In this document: in pieces, positions 23,601 to 37,000 of the stretch
Layout of the letters: each line of letters starts with the position of its first letter
How positions within the stretch are numbered: the stretch's first letter is position 1
Assembly: GCA_944989445.1 (NCBI GenBank)
Contig: CALYLW010000123.1
Span: 1,082,501 to 1,146,500, forward strand
Source: Ampullaceana balthica
Taxonomy: Eukaryota; Mollusca; Gastropoda; Lymnaeidae
Direction of reading: 5' to 3'
Length of the DNA: 64,000 nucleotides
Program-made: the position numbers and the translations under genes
The notes under the pieces: model-generated
Databases searched by the model: none
What the model saw: the letters and a program-made list of their open reading frames with translations, nothing else
What the model was told of the DNA's origin: nothing

Positions 23601-23891
23601 AACAGATAAGATAAGGAGGAAAAAAACGAAATGCATGTTCCGCGGAACAAAGTATCCCCCGAAATAAATAATACAGTTATAACTTTAAAGTAGTCTTGGA
23701 GGAGAATTAATTTCTTTTAAAATAAAGTTAATATTGAATCACACATTTATTATACTAATTATTAAATTAAGCTTTCAATAAGATTTATTTCCTTTATTTG
23801 TGTATGATTATTGGAAATTCAATCATCATAAGTGTAGCCCGCGGCGTTAAATTGTCAGGGTTAAGGAGGCTCATTTCCCAAATACCACACA

Positions 23892-24314
23892 GGGGCAGCA
23901 CAAAATAACGTCACGCACCAATGAAGGGGTAAGGGAGTCACACTTTTGTGACGAGGGGCGAAGAGTGTTTATGAACTGCGACGTCAAATCAAAACCCGCA
24001 ACTTTAAGTAAAAGCTAAACTTAAATATTTGATTGCTTTCAAAGTTTTAAAGGACGTTTTCAATGGCTTCTCGCGTGCTACGATATTTGAGTCCAGCCTT
24101 ACACTAAATACATGCATAAATGATAAAAAATGGATTTGAAACATGCTCATCTTCAAATATAAAATACGGCTTTTATTGTGGGGAGCAAAGGAATTGAGAT
24201 CTAAAAGAGGGTCTAACATTTTCAGAAGACGTGTAACGAGAGGGTTAGAAGGTGGTGGTGGTGGGGGGGGGGAATCAGCATAAAAATCGCGTGACATCAT
24301 TTATGGATTGCCCC
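23892..24314. mobile_element. MITE related to 7367-7634
   Basis: The left end GGGGCAGCACAAAATAACGT and the right end ATGATTTATGG..TTGCCCC (read in reverse GGGGCAATCCATAAATGATG) form the inverted repeats, both followed inward by CACGC. The interior has a G run and GTGACG motifs. It lies between the two divergent IgSF genes. Confidence 0.65.
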
Positions 24315-25052
24315 ATTGTGAAGGGTGTTAGTTAATTAAAATTTACAATAATAAAATTTAAAAAAACACGTGGAAAATAACATGTTAATGAAGTACTGCG
24401 AAGAAATAACAGCAATTCCATTGTGCATTTAATTAATTTTTTTTTAAATTTTTTGTAACTCCTGTGTCAAGGACTTTCAAAAGACACAAGATACACAAAC
24501 GAATTGCCTGATGAAAACATTAAAGTACAGCTCTATTGGTTGATTAGCGTTTAGCGTTTGTTTCAACCCGATGGATGTTATGGTTGGCAAGAAATTGAAA
24601 AAAAACTGATATTTTTGGGGTTTTCCTTTTTGGATTTTCAAGGAAAGTCAGTAGATCTTTTCGGTAATTTTTTTGCCATGCACCTCCTTGGGATCTCCTT
24701 AACATGTTTGCAAAAGACCCTTACCCTCTGTCTGGGATGGTTCAGGAGAAGTTGCTGTTCAAATCTTGAAAAGACAGGCCGGACATTTCAAATATATAAA
24801 CGCAATTCCCAAGGGAAATTGCGTTTTAAAATAACTTTATGTAAAAGAGACGACCTATTACAATCGATATCTTTTAGGTGTAACTTAAAACTCATTAGTA
24901 GCTTAAGTAACAACTATTTCTTTTCCGGTGATTCTTTACTTAGTAAATATACAAACATCTATTTCCATTAGTATATATTTTAGCGTAAAAAATATGAAAA
25001 GTCTTTCCAATAGTGTTACTCATTGATCTTTTAGGTTATTTGTTGACCAGTC
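24315..25052. promoter_or_regulatory. Intergenic region between divergent IgSF genes
   Basis: It is the space upstream of the plus-strand gene and presumably holds the minus-gene 5' end. A 137-codon frame at 24558-24971 has no domain. A near-perfect inverted repeat lies at 24801-24823 (CGCAATTCCC-AA-GGGAAATTGCG, one bulged base). A TATATATTTT sequence near 24971-24981 is a possible core promoter. No signal-peptide exon for the minus gene was seen here. Confidence 0.35.
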
Positions 25053-25098
25053 ATGAAAACAAGAATTTTGCAAGCTATGCTTTTCATCGTATCAATGG
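25053..25098 (+). CDS. Exon 1 of plus-strand IgSF gene: signal peptide
   Basis: ATG at 25053 starts a basic then hydrophobic leader (Met-Lys-Thr-Arg, then [11 protein letters not shown]). It is followed by a GTAAAT donor at 25099, and the leftover single base gives phase 1. The next acceptor at 26311-26312 restores a Gly codon. A TATATATTTT stretch about 75-80 bp upstream (near 24971-24981) could be a core promoter element. Confidence 0.75.
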
Positions 25099-28000
25099 GT
25101 AAATATTCTAACATTTCTGATAACACAAAATTTTTTCGTTGAATCATTTTATTTCAGTATAACTTCTTGTTTCTCCTTACCAAACTAGACTTTTGGCTCT
25201 ACACTCTAATCAGCACAATCCGTCCGTACCTACGAATTGGTTTATCTAAAACTCGAGTCTGTGCTTTTTTTCTCTCTCGTCTTGACAATTAGGTATATTA
25301 TTTCAGGTTCGACAAAGCTATACATTGACAAACTGCAAATAGTTCACCTTCAGCTGCCAGGCTAGTTCTTAAGGCAAAATAATGAAGAAATAGACATTAT
25401 ATATGTGCTTCTTTATTCACTCCATCGTGTTTTACTATACAAGAAATTGTTGATTACATACTGGCATTGCTGACTCAAACAATTGCCACCTTACGGAACT
25501 TCCAACGGTCAACTCACCCACTCGCCAGCTATGCTCCTTTGTAGAAACATGTATTCTCAATGTTCCTAATATACAAATTAAACTTTTGGTAAAGAGTCTT
25601 TTTCTTTTTTGTGCCCCAAACAATGGAATACTCTACCATTAAAAATTCGCAGTATTTCAACAGCTAACGCCTTTAAGACTGCACTAAAACACATCTCTTC
25701 AAAGTAACTTTACTTTTGAAATTAATCAAATAGCCTTCAAACATTTCTTTAAAATTTAAACATTGCTTATACGCAACGTAATGTCAATATATGTTGTATT
25801 TAGGAAGGGAATGTTTTACATTTAATGAAAATATAACTATGTATGTTACTATTTTTGCGTAAAGCGCCTTGAGCCAAGTGGCTTGCATGAGTTGTGCGCT
25901 ATTTAAATTTTCAAATCATTATTATTGTTATTATTATATAAATTAAGGTTTCATACAATATTTTAGTAAACAATTTTGTGTGTTGTTTTATTTAATGTTT
26001 TCACATAACCTTAAAATAACATGTTAGTTCTATTCACTCTTTTATCAGCGAAACAAATAAATCTTTGAAAATCCATGCAGCTTTTTCTTTCTATTTATTA
26101 CGTTTATATATTTCTAACAATGAAGAAATCATTCCCGTAACACTGTTAACACTTAATAATTCGCCAATATGTTCATAGGCGTTTACCTTGAACATGTTAT
26201 CATTTTTAAGTCATAGAGACGACTTAAGTCAATTAGATTTGGAAAAATCAATTTTGTATAATCGAATGCGTATTCGCTCTGTATATTAACCATAGTTTAT
26301 TAAATTTTCAAGGCCATGTCAAGGAGTCATTGTTTGACAAGAACGAGGTCGTGATCGGAGAGCCTGTTACGATTACTTGTGATGCAAACCGAGGGAGCAA
26401 ACCTCTTCCTACTACAGTAAAGGAAGTTTCTTTATTAGCTATGAGAATACGGATGATAATTTCAGGAGAATACAAAGATATTGGATACACCTTATACGAC
26501 AGAGTGTATAACACAATTGAACCTTTTTTTGTAGGTTTCAAAAGTTGTTGCTATTTAACTTCTAAAGTTTTTTTTTCTTTTTTACTTTTAAATTAAAAAA
26601 TTTAAATATGGGTTACGGGTTATGCTTTTAAAGAAACACAATTCGATCTATACGCTATTTGTTTAGTCTTTAAACACTACCCAGTGGTAAAAATTGCACT
26701 CCCTAGATCAAAATGCCTGGAACTTTATGGGAAGTTGAATTCTCGGGCTTTCGAAATAGTAAATCTGACAATCCGAAACTGAACAGAGACACAATGAAGA
26801 TTGTGACAAGAATGACAAAAGTATCGTGTTTTGAAAACACTGTATTCACTTGTGATGTCTTTGTGGTCGGTGATCCATATACGGTGACTGTATCTGAAAA
26901 ATTAAGAGTATATAAGCATGGTATGTAAAAGTTTTTTTATTATATTTTATCACATTCAAATTGTTTTATTTAATTTGTAAAGCAATTTAAATTCAAGACA
27001 TCTTGTTTCTAAGAGAAAACGTTAAGTCATTTTATGTAATGTGTTTTAGAAAAGAAAAAAAAGTAATAAGTGATGATAAAGTTTCTTGAGAGGGAATGTT
27101 TTATTTACCTATTTTAACAATATTTATGTTAAAAGAAAAGAAGTATTTCTTGGTGATTTTGAAAGATATGAAAGGAACTTAGTATAACTGAAGATTCCCA
27201 GTCTGTCCACTACTGCAAATCTATGTTTTTATAAATAGTTTAAATTGCAATTTTTTGTGGTTTCTATAAAATTACATTTTGCGATACACACTTTCTCATT
27301 TTGGGAATACGAAAAAACAAATTGATTTAGTGAGTAATTGCTAAAGATTTTTCTATTTTAAATAACTCAATAATTTAATTTTTTTTAAGTTGTAAAAACA
27401 TGGCTCGCTCTTAAAGGCTACTTTCTAAAAATCGAATCATCAGAAATCATCGCAAAACTTTTTCAAGAGAAGTCAATATCTACATTTAAAGAGAAAGAAC
27501 AAATACACTGAATAGTTAAGAAATTTTATAAGCAATGTACACAACTTGACTTGAAAACAATTTGTGTTATGGCACTAATAAACCTAAATCAACAATGCTA
27601 AAGCTATCTAAATTGCTCAAACATTTCTTTTTTATGAATTCAATGGGGAAAAAAATACTGACTGCAGTGGTCTCATTATTAAATTTTAAACAATTCCCAA
27701 AAGCGTTTTAATTAATGATTCATCTTTTGACATTTAAAAAAGGAGTAAATAATTTATGAAAAAAAATTAGTTAAAAATCCTGCAACCACTGAATCAAGGT
27801 AACTTAATCGCTATGAAGTTTAAATATTAGCGGCACTAAAAGGATAAACAGAAATCTTTAAAATGATATGCTAGCTAAATTACCTTTGCTTTTAAATAGC
27901 TGCTTACATCAAAATTGTCATAAAGAAACTTTCTATACTCAGTCATTTTATGATGATTTTAGCCAATCGGTCGCGCGTTGTAAACATCTCAGAAGCGAGG

Positions 28001-31000
28001 TAATTTATAAAAAGCAATGCATTGTATTATCTTTAAAACATGACCGATACTTTGCGGGGGTTTATTCCAAAACTCACGAAATGGTCAAGACAAGCGTATG
28101 CAAAAAATAATTTTCATATAGTATAAATGACATTAAAGGCCAACGAGCCAATTTTTTGAAAGATTAAAAGGACAAAACCCCGTTAGATTTTAATTATTTC
28201 AAACTTTTTAAAATAGATTAGGGCATCACGTCCCGGAAGGAAGGGTGTAGGAAGTTCATTGTCCATACTATTTTAATATGCGCCTTAAAAAAATTTCTGT
28301 ATCAGCTTAGATTCTCGGGGGTGGGCAAACTACGGCCCGCGGGCCGCATGCGGCCCGCCAGGGCATATTATGCGGCCCCATAGGCATGTACATGTTGCGA
28401 TCTTATGTCGATGTAAATTTTCATTGTTGAGATTTTTTGCTATATTTTTTAAAATATAATTTCGAGTATTTGATTCGAATCATGGAATATTAATCGGTTT
28501 AAAAAACAAACAATTGAGGACGAATGCCATGTTTTTAATGAGAATGGACTGGTATATAATGCTTCACGCACGTTGTCCAGCAAAGCAGTCTGCTTGCTTT
28601 GCGTGAGTGTATGAGGGTCTTTAAAGAGTACAACTTAAAAAGACCCCACCAAACAAAACAATTGGATTTCGGGCACAATTTAACGTTCAATGTGAACGAA
28701 GAGAGAAAAAGGAATAGCCAGGAGTTGGTTTATAGTTTAAAGAAGCAGAAAACTGTTTTCACCAAACAGTCTTTAATACAAGATGCTGCAACCGAAGCCA
28801 GTTTGGTGCTGTTCTATAAGATTGTAAATCGGAGCAAGTCTTTTTCTTACAGCGATTTCATCAAGAAATGCTTGTCAGATGCAGCAAACATTATGTGCCC
28901 ATAACAGAAAACACAATTTGATAGCATTTCTTTATTAAGGAGAACTCCAGTCAAGCGTGTTAAAAAATTATTGACAATTTGATGCACCAAATTCGAGCTG
29001 CAAGCAAAGACTTTTTGTAGTACTCTCTTGCATTGCAAAAAAGTACCGATTTACATGACGCAACTCAATTGTTGGTATTTATACGGGGAATTGACATTCC
29101 TTTTGAGCTATCGTGGAATTACTTAGTTTTGAGCCACTCAAAGACACAACTACAGGCTAGGATTCAGTCAATGCTGTTGAGAACTGTGTTGGGAGAACAG
29201 TGTTGGTATGGAACAAGATATCAAGTGTAACAAACGATGGAGCGCGTGCTTTGACTTGAAAAAACGTACGTCTTGTGAAGTTGATTTTAAAAAATAATTA
29301 CGGAAGAACAACCTGACCATACACTCTTACCTCTCCACTGTTTCATCCGCCAGGAAAGTCTTTGTAAAGCTAAGTTGAATATCAACCATGTTATTGACCG
29401 AGTTGTCGGTGTGATACAGCTCATCAGAGCCAGGGCACTTAACCACTTGAAGATTTGGAAACTGAATATTATTATATTATCTACCACAGCAGTGTCCACT
29501 GGCTGAGCCTGGGCAAGATATCGATGTGAGTTTGGGATCTCAAGAAAGAAATAGTTATGCTCCAGGAGATGAAGGGTTTTGTTTGTGATTTTGTTACCAA
29601 CATTTTTAATGAGAAGTGGAAGTCAGACTTCATGTTTGGTGTTGACATTATGGAAAAGTTAAATGAAACGCATGTCAAACTTCAGGGCAATAGCTTGTTT
29701 GCACATGAAATGTATGTGCATTTTAAATCATTTCAGGCAAAGCTCTCCTTGTTCTCTAGGCAAGCAGATGAAAATAGGTTTTGCCCTCTTTCTGTGCTAA
29801 AACAGAAAACCATTTCTGGTGAAACGGCTGACAACTACAAGGCTCAGTTGGATGCCTTGGTCGTGGAATTTGAAAGGAGGTTCCAAGACTTCAAGAACCT
29901 CGAACCACTCTTCAACATCATCAGTTCGTCATTTAGTTCAGAAGCTGATTCAGCCCCAGAGGATATACAGTTCGAGCTGACTGACCTACAAGCAGATTAT
30001 AACCTGAAGGAGAAGTTCAAGTCAGTTCTTCTGCTGGAATTTATGACTGTTTGCCAGCCGCAGCATTTCCACACTTAAAAACTTTGCAGACAAAATTTTG
30101 TCAGTATTTGGGACCACATACATCTGTGAGCAAGCTTTTTCTTTGTTCGAAAATAAACAAGTTTAAGATCAGATCGATGTTGACTGACAGCAATTTGAAT
30201 GCAGTAATGCGAGTCGCAACCAGTAAACTGGTTCCACAGTTCAAGAACATTATCCAAAATTGTGAACAGCTACATACTTCTCCTTCATTATAATTGTACT
30301 CTATGGTCAGTTTATATGTAAATTATGTTCCTACTTCTTCATAGTTATTATGACAGGTAACAGTGAACTTTTGTTGAAATAACAATGAGTATAAAAAATC
30401 TTATTATCAAAGAGAAACTGTGTCAGTTCTTATTTTAAAATGTAATGTACATGTAGAGTGTTTATCTGAAATAAAATGACAAGTGCATGGTTATAATCAT
30501 TAATTCATATTTTAAATTTTGTAAATTGTAATTGAAGCAGACAAAATGTATATGCGGCCCGCCTATGACGATACATCTGGCAGGAAAGGCACTGGAAGAA
30601 GTGGAGTCCTTCACATACCTAGGCAGCACCATAGACATAAATGGCGGATCCGATGCAGATGTAAGGGCTAGGATTGGAAAAGCTAGATCAGCATTTGTAT
30701 TATTAAAGAAAATATGGGAGTCGAAGGAGCTGAAACTGCAGACCAAAGTCAAAATCTTTAATACAAATGTCAAAACAGTCCTCCTAAATGGTGCAGAAAC
30801 TTGGAAAACAACAGCGAGCCTTACGCAGAAAGTGCAGACATTCATAAACACATGCCTTCGAAAGATCCTGAAAATCAAATGGCCAAATACTATAAATAAC
30901 AAAGAGTTACTAGAAAGGACACACCAGGTGCCTATTGATGAAGACATCATAAAAAAGAGGTGGAGATGGATAGGACATACGCTCCGAAAATCCCCAGGTA

Positions 31001-34000
31001 GCACCACCAGACAATGCCTAACATGGAACCCACAGGGAAAGAGAAAGAGAGGAAGACCAAAAAATACATGGAGACGCGAGCTAGAGGCTGACATGCAAAA
31101 TATGGGATACACCTGGAAGCAATTGGAGAGGAAAGCACAGGACCGTGAGGAGTGGAAAGTTCTTGTAGACGGCCTATGCCCCAGACGGGGTAGAAAGGCA
31201 TAAGTAAGTAAGTAAGTATGACGATACAATATTCAATGCGGCACTCCGTAGAACAAGTTTGCCCACCCCTGGCTTAGATTAACATCTATGAATGTTCTCA
31301 GTAGCGTTTTATAAAAAATAATATGTATTTTTTATAGCTCAAACTCGTATAGACTAAAACGACACTAAGTCTCTCAGGGCCCATACGTTGGGACCCATTA
31401 CTAGGAGAATCATGGTCCTCTCTTTTCACAGAAAAAATCCTAACAGCTCCAAAAGAGCTAAGGATGGATCAGCTAATGCACGAGTCTATTACACACTGTC
31501 ACTGCCTACTTAGCAGACAGTCATATATATGTTAAATCACCATAGTCGAGAGCACTAGGTTTCAAATGTTGTATTAGTTTCTTGTTGGTAAGAACCAGGA
31601 GTATAATCCAAAGTCACAATATACTTTTATGCTAGATCTAATTACATTATAAATACTTATAATGTAAAAAGAGGCCCAAAAATCCATTAAATGCAACATA
31701 TATCTCTCACATCTACAAGTGAAAATAACCCGGGGTTTTCTCACTTCAATTATGCCACTCTATAGATTTTTTTTCTATATCGTCCTACTACCTAATATAA
31801 AGAAATAAAGAATAAAAACCTAGCAGCGGTGAAATCCAAAGGATCAATAAAAGCCATCACTGACTCTTTGGATTTCACTACAGCTAAGTGTACTGTTTGT
31901 TCGTTGAGGAAGGCTCTTTGCCGAAACGTTTTTTGTACGTCCTGTCATGCTAACTCTTACCCTTTTTACATGTTTTCCATTTACTAATTTATAAGCCTGA
32001 ATGCAGTCTCACCGCCATTATTTTCACTACCGAATATTTTTACAAGATTTCCTGGAAAATTTAAAAAAACTCGAAAAAATATCAGTATTTTGTCAATTTC
32101 TCGCCAAACATAACATTTATCGGGTTAAAACAAACGCTAAACGATAGCAAATAATATTTAGAACGATGTTGGAGAAGGAATTTTTGAAAAAATCTCTTTT
32201 GGTTCGACTCCTGTAATTTTTGCAGAAATTTGTAGATAGCAATTAGTTTCTTTAGTTTCTTAATAATTGATTTGAAATTATTTTTAATGTAATCTAGAAT
32301 TATAGTTAATGGATTTTTCCCGCTTTGTGAATAAAAACGATAGACTGTTGCGCGGTGTGCACTTTATTGACACATTCTTGGTGTGAATCTAGAAAAAATT
32401 TTACTTGAATAAAAAATCGAAAATTCTTTGTTGGAAATAGCGTTTAAAAACTCATTCGAGTTTTTATTACTTGTTTATTCTGATGTGTATTTTTTCAAAA
32501 TTAATAGATTTCAACATAAATATATTTATTTTGGAAACTTCGGTCATTTTTGAAGGGTAATACAGTAGTATTTTGATATGAATTTCATATATTAAATTTG
32601 TAAAAGAGCCATCAATTTACCCAATAGCATATTGTAACCATATTTTTCTCGAGATCGTATAATTTAAAAGAAATGCTGTGGCCCCGATCGCCAATGATTA
32701 GTTTTTTATAATAATTTTTTTTTAAAATAAGTTAACACATGTTGATCCTCAAAATAAATCCTCATTTGCCTCGTTTTTTTTCAAGATCATGTGAAATCAG
32801 GAATAAAAACGTTTTCAAAAATAAAAATGATTTTGATACCCATGCACCTGAGGAAATAACAGCAGTGTTTCAATGCCCTATAGTTGTTTCTTTTTTATAA
32901 GGGTCATTACGAACTATTCATTTACCCAGTAGCAAATTAAAATAAAAAATAATTTAGCTCACACAATGGAAAAAAATAGTTTTGCCCAAAGCCACTTATG
33001 ATAGTTATTTTTTTTTAAATCAGAAACTTTGAATGTAAAATTCGAAACAACTTGTGTTTCATTCTGAGTCATGATTGATATATTAAATGTATATGTCAAG
33101 ATCGTATAGAACTGAAAGGAAATAAAGTCTCAACTTTTTAATGTAATGCAATGTTGAAACAAGTCCTATTTATGGTAACTGGGTACTAGGAAGTCATGCA
33201 GATTTTTGTGTCTGCTGAGCACAATTAAGCATGAGGCCGCATTTTATTTTATTGAAGAAAAAAGGCTTATGTTAATAGTTAGTGCATGCCGCTACACAAC
33301 GCCTCATTTTTAAATTCTTTATATTTACTCGTGGTGTTTGGTTCCTTGTTTGTTTGTCTAAAAAACTTTGGATCGATTTTTAACCCACATCCTCATAAGC
33401 TAGTCAGCTGAAATTTTGCAGGCAGTTTTGTACCGATAATAAAAACGACGTATCAAAATTTCAGATCGATCACATGTACTGTATTTAAATTATTGAATTT
33501 TTAGTTTATTTTATTTATCTCTATGCATCATGTTAAATTTTTGAGATAGAGTGTCGTGGTGCGTATTATATTGAACAACCTTTCCTGTCGCCGCAATAAG
33601 GTGCGTATTTTATTGGCAACACTTTTTATAAACATATTCTGATCGTTGCGCATTATATTAAACTAGCCGGGTTACCCGGCGTCGCACGATTAAAATAATA
33701 GTCAACAGATTTTTTAAAAAATTATTTCAATTCATTCATTGAAAAACAATTTAAAAAATAAATTGAAATGTAATTAAAAATAAGTACATGTAATTTATAT
33801 ATCGTTTATATTAAGGCTTGTCGATAGACTATATTTTTGGTTTTTCCGTCTGGTGCAAAAATGAAAAGATTTGTTGGTGACCCAACTCTAGAACATGCCA
33901 CATATAGCTGTCCGTGGGCAAAGCATGCTTCCTCAAGTACAATGCCTGCCACTTTTAAAGACTGTCCCTGTGCCTTGTTGATAGACATGGCAAATGCAAG

Positions 34001-37000
34001 CCTGATTGGAAACTGGAGGCGCTTGAAATCAAAAGGCATATCTGTTGGTATGAGTGGAATTCTTGGGATGAAGACATCTTCTCCTTTGGCGCAGCCTGTC
34101 AAAATTGTGGCTTCTATTACATGAGGTAAGAGATGCTTGATGCTCAATCGTGTTCCATTGCATAGTTTAGGGGGATCCAAGTTTCTCAGAAGTATGATAG
34201 GAGCTCCGATTTTAAGTTCCAAGTTATGTGATGGCATGCCAGGAGGATCTAATGAATTCAAAAATTCTGTTGGATAGTAAACAGCTTGGGCCGGATCTGT
34301 AACCGTATCAATAGATTTGTAGTTTTTTTAAATGCCTGGTAGAAAATTGTGAATTTGAGAATTGATGCTGTTGACACTTGAATTCTTTGGAGCAAGAATG
34401 GCCCTTTCGCACAACCACTCAGGATTTTTAAACTGGTCTTGGATGTTTTGAAAAACGGCAAGTTTCAACTCTTCAAGTGACTTTGCTACAGTGCAAAAAT
34501 TTGATGGGAAAGAAACTGTTCCTGATGCTGGGTCTACCTGCCACTTTCCATCGCCAAGTTGAAGCAATTGATGTGAGAAGTAGCCTGCTGCATTATCTCC
34601 ATGTAAATGGATTCTCATGTTGGTGGTCAGAGTCATTTTCTTGACCTGTTTCCACAGAGTTGAAGCTTTGAGGAAGGCATTCAACTCATCGCTTGGTGTT
34701 GACCTTGGAATGACAGGCAAAGTTTGTCGAAAATCTCCAGCTAATACCACAACTGTTCCTCCCATTAGTTTTGTGTTTCCTTTTAAATCCTGAAGAGTGT
34801 TGTTCAAGGCTTCAAGAGCTCGCTTGTGTGACATTGTACACTCATCCCAGACAATGAGAGAACACTGTTCTAGTACCTTGGCCTTTCCTGATCCTTTTGA
34901 TATGTTGCAGGTTACATTCTCAGAATGGTTCATGTTCAAAGGTAACTTGAAGGCAGAATGAGCTGTTCTACCCCCTGCAAGCAATGTTGATGCTATGCCA
35001 GAAGAAGCAACGGCTAGAGCAATATCTTTGTCTCGTCTGATTGTAGCCAAGAGCAAATTGATCACAAATGTTTTACCTGTACCTCCTGGAGCATCAAGGA
35101 ATATGATTCCACCTTTTTTTGAGGTAACCAGTTCTAAGATGTGAATGTAGGCAGCTCTTTGATCCTCAACTAAACGTGGTTGATTTTCTGAGACATAGGC
35201 CATCAATTCATTTGTGTTATAATTTTGTTCTCGTAGAATTTCACTATTCTGAAGATTGTTTTCATTTCTTTGAGGCGTTGGTAACCCAAACTGGTCAAGG
35301 TTCCTTCCTGACATTGATACACACAAATCCTCCAACAACATAAGGCACCTGTTGTAAATCTCATTAGAGAACTCAATTAGCAGTGTTTGATTCTCTCTCT
35401 TGGTTTGCAACATAATGTCCTCACTCAAATATGTTTTAAATGTATCCCAGAGAGCAAGTGGATTAGAAACAGATCATGTTGTCAGCAAAATTGAAAACAG
35501 ATGTCTCAAACGGGTAGGTGATTGAGATGTACATGCCTCCTCCATGGTCAAGACCCAATGGTGATCGTTTTCTAGTAGCCCTTGCATTTGGCAAGCTTCC
35601 CTAAATGTAGCACACACATGACCATCAACAGTTTTTAAGTCAGTGTAGGATGTTGGTCCTCTAACAACATGAAGTAGCATCCTCAAAAAGAAGCATTCTG
35701 CATTAGATGGGTGAACGGTGTACACACGTCCCAATGCATCTGAAGATTTTATCCCTGGATGATATTCAACATCTGCTCCTTGTTTTCGGCGTTTAAATAA
35801 TTTTTGAGAAGCATTCCAAGTATAGTACCTTGGAACCACACAATAGAGAATGGTTTTTGCAAAGTCGTCTTGTTGGCACAGTTGAAAAAAAGCTGTCAAA
35901 GTTGTTCTTGGTGGCTCCAGAATTTGATGATATATATTTTCTTGGTTGAAGTATACTCTTTGCCCATTTTCAAGATGAACACTCAAGTGAACAACTGTTG
36001 GATACCGTTCATGAATTTGGAAATTCAAAATTCTCCAGACTGCTTCATTACTGCTGATGTAACGACCCATTAGAAATTTTTGCACCTCATCTGGATTCTC
36101 TTGGTTTCCTTCAAGACCAAAAACGGCCTGGTCACTTCCTTTATTGACGTACTTGCAGATGTATTTGATGGCCTTGACAGATTGGCAAGATTCGACATTT
36201 ATGTGAGCTTGAAACATTTTTGTCAAAATTGGCGTGTAGGGAACCACCCATCTGTTGTCCATTTCTATTTCTTGATATGTTGAACCAACCTTCATTTTGA
36301 TTTTTGCAGTAAAACCACCATCTCCTGGTTTACGGCGTCTGTACACAGGATAGCCATCTTCACCAGTTTTAGTTTCTTGTATCAAATTCCTTGGATATTT
36401 TTTTGAGCATTTCCCATCAACCATGCAAGCAGAGTTTCTGTTCAAGTTTCCACAGGGTCCATGCAGCATATTTTTCACAACAATTTCAAACAAAAAATTA
36501 TCTTGTGTAGAGTTTGGTATTTCTGCTGAGATTACATTGTCAATTTGATTAGGTCGTAATTTTTTCATCAGCCATATTAGGATGTGTGCATGGGGTAAGC
36601 CTCTCTTCTGCCATTCAATTGAGTACATCCAGCATCTCGTTTCACCATAGACATGACTTTTTGTAATGACTCCCATTAATTTTGATAGTTTTCGTTTGAA
36701 GACTCTAGCAACCAAATCATGTCGATCCACTGCTGATTGGCCAGGTAAAAGATGAGCCTGAATTTCTTGCCATAGTGGATTGCATGTAAAGGTGATAAAC
36801 AAATCTGGCCTTCCATAATTTCTGACATAAGTCATAGCATCTTGAGTGTACTCATGCATGTGTCTTGGACTTCCTGTAAATGTTGCTGGCAAGATAACCA
36901 TTTTCCTCAGATCATTTGGATTGGCATCATTTGCAATGGCATCTCTGAGGTGAATGTAGTCTTCAACTCTCAGCTTCTTTTGATTTAGACGGATGTAGAG

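Noticed and set aside
24004..24300. Proline-rich minus-strand ORF as first exon of the minus receptor
   Set aside because: Lies inside a MITE; the prolines come from a G-rich run.
24558..24971. 137-codon ORF upstream of the plus IgSF gene
   Set aside because: No domain, crosses the inverted repeat, and has no splice link to the gene.
30462..31229. 255-codon minus-strand ORF
   Set aside because: Antisense shadow of the nested RTE-like LINE.
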